Shown in pieces: positions 61,532 through 64,000 of a stretch of DNA of 64,000 nucleotides. Every line of letters begins with the position of its first letter. Position 1 is the first letter of the stretch. The notes under the pieces were generated by a model that saw only the letters and a list, made by a program, of their open reading frames with translations, made no database searches and was not told the DNA's origin. The position numbers were made by a program, and so were the translations under genes. Source of the DNA: Bartonella sp. TP (lineage in GTDB: Bacteria; Pseudomonadota; Alphaproteobacteria; Rhizobiales; Rhizobiaceae); the NCBI RefSeq assembly GCF_030406085.1, contig NZ_CP129002.1, positions 871,584-935,583 on the forward strand, read 5' to 3'.

Positions 61532-62416
61532 ATGCAATTAGCTGATTATCGCTATATTTTATTAACTGGTGCTACTGCCAGCGGAAAATCTGCTTTTGCT
61601 ATGCGCTTAGCCGAACAGTATGATGCGGTGATAATAAATTGTGATTCGATGCAAATTTATAAGGGGCTAGAGATTTTAACTGCTGCACCGCCCGCAGATG
61701 CATATTTGCAGGTAGATCATTGTTTATATAGCTATGTAAGTCCTAAGCTAGCTTATAGTGTGGGGGATTGGCTTTCTGATGTAAGTTTTTTGATAAATAA
61801 AGTGCCAGCAGCTAGTAAAATTATATTTGTTGGTGGAACGGGACTATATTTTAATGCTCTGTTGGGTAATTTGGCGGTAATTCCTAAACCAGCTGAAGCT
61901 ATACGAGAAAAATGGCGTGGGAGGTTATTTTCTGAAGGTAGTGAAGAGCTACATAAATTATTGCAGCAACAAGATGCAACATCTGCGCAACGAATCGATG
62001 CTGGCGATGGGCATCGTATAGTGCGAGCTTTGGAGGTTTTAGAATCTTCTGGTAAACCTTTGAGTTATTGGCAAGGCTTTAAGCAACCGGCTTTGATCTC
62101 ACGGGAGCATAGCAAAAAAATTATTTTAAATGTAGAAAGGCAGCTTCTGTATAATAATATTGAAAAACGCTGTGAAGGATTTGTTGCTAATGGTGCGTTG
62201 GAGGAAGTACAAAAATTTGCAGATTTGCAGTTAAGCGAGGAGTTGCCTGCTATGCGTGCAATTGGAGTGGTAGAGTTCATGAGTTATTTGGCAAAGAAAA
62301 ATAGTCTGCAACAAACTTTAGCGCAGATAAAAACACGCACCAAGCAATATGCGAAAAGGCAATTGACGTGGCAGCGGCATCAATTAGATCTTAGTTGGCA
62401 GCGTTTTGAAGTATAA
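61532..62416 (+). CDS. miaA: tRNA dimethylallyltransferase
   Basis: MiaA transfers a dimethylallyl group to A37 of tRNAs reading U-initial codons. The 294-residue protein has the P-loop GATASGKSAFAMRLA near residues 13-27, NCDSMQIYKGLEILTAAP, the GGTGLYFNALL block, and C-terminal ATRAIGVVEFM-like (AMRAIGVVEFMSYL) and KRQLTWQR substrate-binding motifs. It begins immediately after the folA stop. Confidence 0.97.
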   Translation: MQLADYRYILLTGATASGKSAFAMRLAEQYDAVIINCDSMQIYKGLEILTAAPPADAYLQVDHCLYSYVSPKLAYSVGDWLSDVSFLINKVPAASKIIFVGGTGLYFNALLGNLAVIPKPAEAIREKWRGRLFSEGSEELHKLLQQQDATSAQRIDAGDGHRIVRALEVLESSGKPLSYWQGFKQPALISREHSKKIILNVERQLLYNNIEKRCEGFVANGALEEVQKFADLQLSEELPAMRAIGVVEFMSYLAKKNSLQQTLAQIKTRTKQYAKRQLTWQRHQLDLSWQRFEV

Positions 62417-62482
62417 TTTGTTTATTTTATTTGCAAATCATGCTAGAAATGGCTTTTTATAACAAGCTCAATGAAATAAGAT

Positions 62483-63604
62483 ATGCAACTTTCAGTAAAA
62501 CAAGAACTCGCCTTGAAAGAGGTAGAGAGTTGGTTTAAAAAAAAACAAAAGCCTATATTTAGGCTATTTGGTTATGCTGGTACCGGAAAGACTACCCTTG
62601 CTAAATATTTTGCCTCTACTATAGGTGAAAAAGTGCGCTTTGCAGCATATACTGGTAAGGCTGCTCAAGTGTTGCGTTCTAAAGGAGCATACGGGGCGTC
62701 TACTATACATTCATTGATTTATCGGCCTACGGGATTGACTGAAGTAGCGGATGAAGTAAATGGTCAAAAAATGACAGAACCGAGTTTTGTTTTAAATCGC
62801 GATAGTGACATTTTAAAAGCCAGATTGGTTGTTATTGATGAATGTTCTATGGTAGATCAAAAATTGGGGCAGGATTTGCTTAGTTTTGGTGTGCCAATTT
62901 TGGTTTTAGGGGATCCGGGGCAATTGCCACCCATTGGTGGCGGTGGATTTTTTACTAATCATAAGCCAGACATACAGCTAGAAGAGATCTTTAGGCAAGC
63001 GCAAGATAATATGATTTTGCATTTTTCCAAATTGGCTAGAGAGGGGCAGCCAATGGATTATGGAGATTACGGCGATGTTAAAATTATTAAGCGACAAGAA
63101 ATAACTGCAAGCATGGTGCTTGCTGCAGATCAGGTGCTTATTGGCACTCATAAAACTAGAAGGTTATATAATAAACGTATTCGTGAGTTATTAGGTTTTT
63201 CTACCGATTTGCCAGCTGCTGGCGATAAGTTAGTGGCACAACGAAATAATGCTGCTAAAGGGCTGATGAATGGTTCTTGTTGGAAAGTCTTGCAAGCTGG
63301 TATTATGTCTGGTAAGCCATATATGAATTTATTAATAAAAGCAGAGGATGAGCCACAAAAATCAGTAAAAGTAAAATTGCTAAAAGAAAGCTTTATTAAT
63401 CCTTTGATAGATATTCCGTGGCAATTAAAAAAGCGCTATGATGATTTTGAATATGGCTACGCCTTAACAGTTCATAAGGCTCAGGGATCGCAGTGGGATA
63501 ATATTTTACTTTTTGATGAAAGCTACGCTTTTCGAGAGGATAAAGAAAAATGGCTTTACACTGCGATAACGAGAGCAGCAAAAACACTTACTATAGTGAG
63601 ATAA
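62483..63604 (+). CDS. RecD-like superfamily 1 helicase/ATPase
   Basis: The 373-residue protein has Walker A GYAGTGKTTLAKYF near residues 31-44, Walker B VIDECSMVDQKL, the GDPGQLPPIGGGGF motif III region, and C-terminal ALTVHKAQGSQWDNILLFDE and YTAITRAAKTL. This is the AAA_30 plus UvrD_C_2 arrangement of RecD/exonuclease V alpha-like and Dda-type helicases. It is short compared with RecD2 and lacks the N-terminal region. Function in DNA repair is inferred only. GC composition and spacing fit the adjacent genes. Confidence 0.85.
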   Translation: MQLSVKQELALKEVESWFKKKQKPIFRLFGYAGTGKTTLAKYFASTIGEKVRFAAYTGKAAQVLRSKGAYGASTIHSLIYRPTGLTEVADEVNGQKMTEPSFVLNRDSDILKARLVVIDECSMVDQKLGQDLLSFGVPILVLGDPGQLPPIGGGGFFTNHKPDIQLEEIFRQAQDNMILHFSKLAREGQPMDYGDYGDVKIIKRQEITASMVLAADQVLIGTHKTRRLYNKRIRELLGFSTDLPAAGDKLVAQRNNAAKGLMNGSCWKVLQAGIMSGKPYMNLLIKAEDEPQKSVKVKLLKESFINPLIDIPWQLKKRYDDFEYGYALTVHKAQGSQWDNILLFDESYAFREDKEKWLYTAITRAAKTLTIVR

Positions 63605-63608
63605 TTAT

Positions 63609-64000
63609 ATGGTTGCGCAACAAACAACTTTATCCGTGAATTTAAATGCTATAGCTTTATTAAGAAATAGAAGAAATTTGCCTTGGCCTGATATGCTTGA
63701 CCTAGCACGTATAGCACTGAAGGCTGGTGCTAGCGGGATAACAGTACATCCGCGGCCGGATGAGCGACATATACGTTATGCAGATATTGAGTTGTTGGCG
63801 AATTTTTTAAAAGTTGAATTTCCGGCTGCTCAGTTTAATATTGAAGGCTTTCCTAGTGTAGAATTTTTAGAGCTTGCTATGCCGTATGCACAGCAAATAA
63901 CTCTGGTGCCAGACGATCCGCACCAAAATACTTCAGATCATGGATGGGATATAGAGCAACAAATAGCTGTATTAGTGCCTATAATACAGCATATTAAGCA
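63609..64000 (+). CDS. pdxJ: Pyridoxine 5'-phosphate synthase, N-terminal part
   Basis: PdxJ condenses 1-deoxy-xylulose 5-phosphate with 3-amino-2-oxopropyl phosphate in vitamin B6 synthesis. The first 130 codons are in the window. LSVNLNAIALLRNRRN, ALKAGASGITVHPRPDERHI, NIEGFPSVEFLELA and TLVPDDPHQNTSDHGWD match the TIM-barrel PdxJ family, including the GITVHPRPDERHI loop. It starts 4 bases after the helicase stop; the end lies beyond the window. Confidence 0.93.
   Translation, partial: MVAQQTTLSVNLNAIALLRNRRNLPWPDMLDLARIALKAGASGITVHPRPDERHIRYADIELLANFLKVEFPAAQFNIEGFPSVEFLELAMPYAQQITLVPDDPHQNTSDHGWDIEQQIAVLVPIIQHIK

Noticed and set aside
62483-63604. Helicase considered as a full-length RecD2
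   Set aside because: At 373 residues it lacks the long N-terminal region of RecD2, so a RecD-like name without a gene symbol is safer.

Overview
The window is a stretch of core chromosome from an AT-rich alphaproteobacterium, most likely of the order Hyphomicrobiales (Rhizobiales). The evidence for this is CarB with the two insertions typical of rhizobia and Brucella, a circularly permuted two-piece tmRNA gene, an alpha-type SspB adaptor, a long-tailed FtsZ, an FtrABCD iron uptake operon like that of Brucella, and rnpB and slt promoters of the CTTGAC/CTATAT kind. The low GC (judged by eye, not computed) and compact gene spacing suggest a host-associated lineage, but the genus cannot be fixed from the sequence alone. 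No prophage, insertion sequence, CRISPR array or secretion system was seen.

Layout: positions 1-5112 (minus strand) carry the start of an LpcC-like glycosyltransferase, greA, an aspartate aminotransferase and ftrABCD behind a Fur-box-like operator. A divergent SPINDLY/O-GlcNAc-transferase-like gene follows, then carB and carA, two small GlsB/YeaQ-family membrane proteins, and the dnaG-rpoD-ycgN information-processing block on the plus strand. From 17.1 to 22.4 kb are a SIMPL-domain protein, a CAU tRNA and an old tandem duplication holding two amino-acid permeases, a broken 5' fragment of a DUF475 (TerC-like) gene and the intact DUF475 gene. From 22.4 to 28.3 kb are pncA with an unknown partner, ettA, a DUF2293 gene, a small membrane protein, a lytic transglycosylase, rnpB and mntH.

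From 28.4 to 51.9 kb runs an uninterrupted plus-strand division and cell-wall (dcw) cluster: rsmH-ftsL-ftsI-murE-murF-mraY-murD-ftsW-murG-murC-murB-ddl-ftsQ-ftsA-ftsZ-lpxC-bamD-recN-ligA. It encodes the cytoplasmic and lipid-linked steps of peptidoglycan synthesis, the divisome core, the committed step of lipid A synthesis and an outer-membrane assembly lipoprotein. mraZ is missing from its usual place at the head.

From 51.9 to 58.3 kb (minus strand) are aminopeptidase P, prmA, a SCO1/SenC protein, a UvrD/PcrA helicase, sspB and the permuted ssrA gene. The window ends with a DUF2853 gene, a KgtP-like transporter and a plus-strand thyA-folA-miaA-helicase-pdxJ run that leaves the window inside pdxJ.

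I found no convincing undescribed multi-gene system. The strongest non-routine signals are the tandem duplication with its broken gene and apparent gene-conversion tract, the O-GlcNAc-transferase-like gene, the ssrA-sspB adjacency, the Fur-box-like operator, and the repeated overlap of convergent genes at their stop codons.
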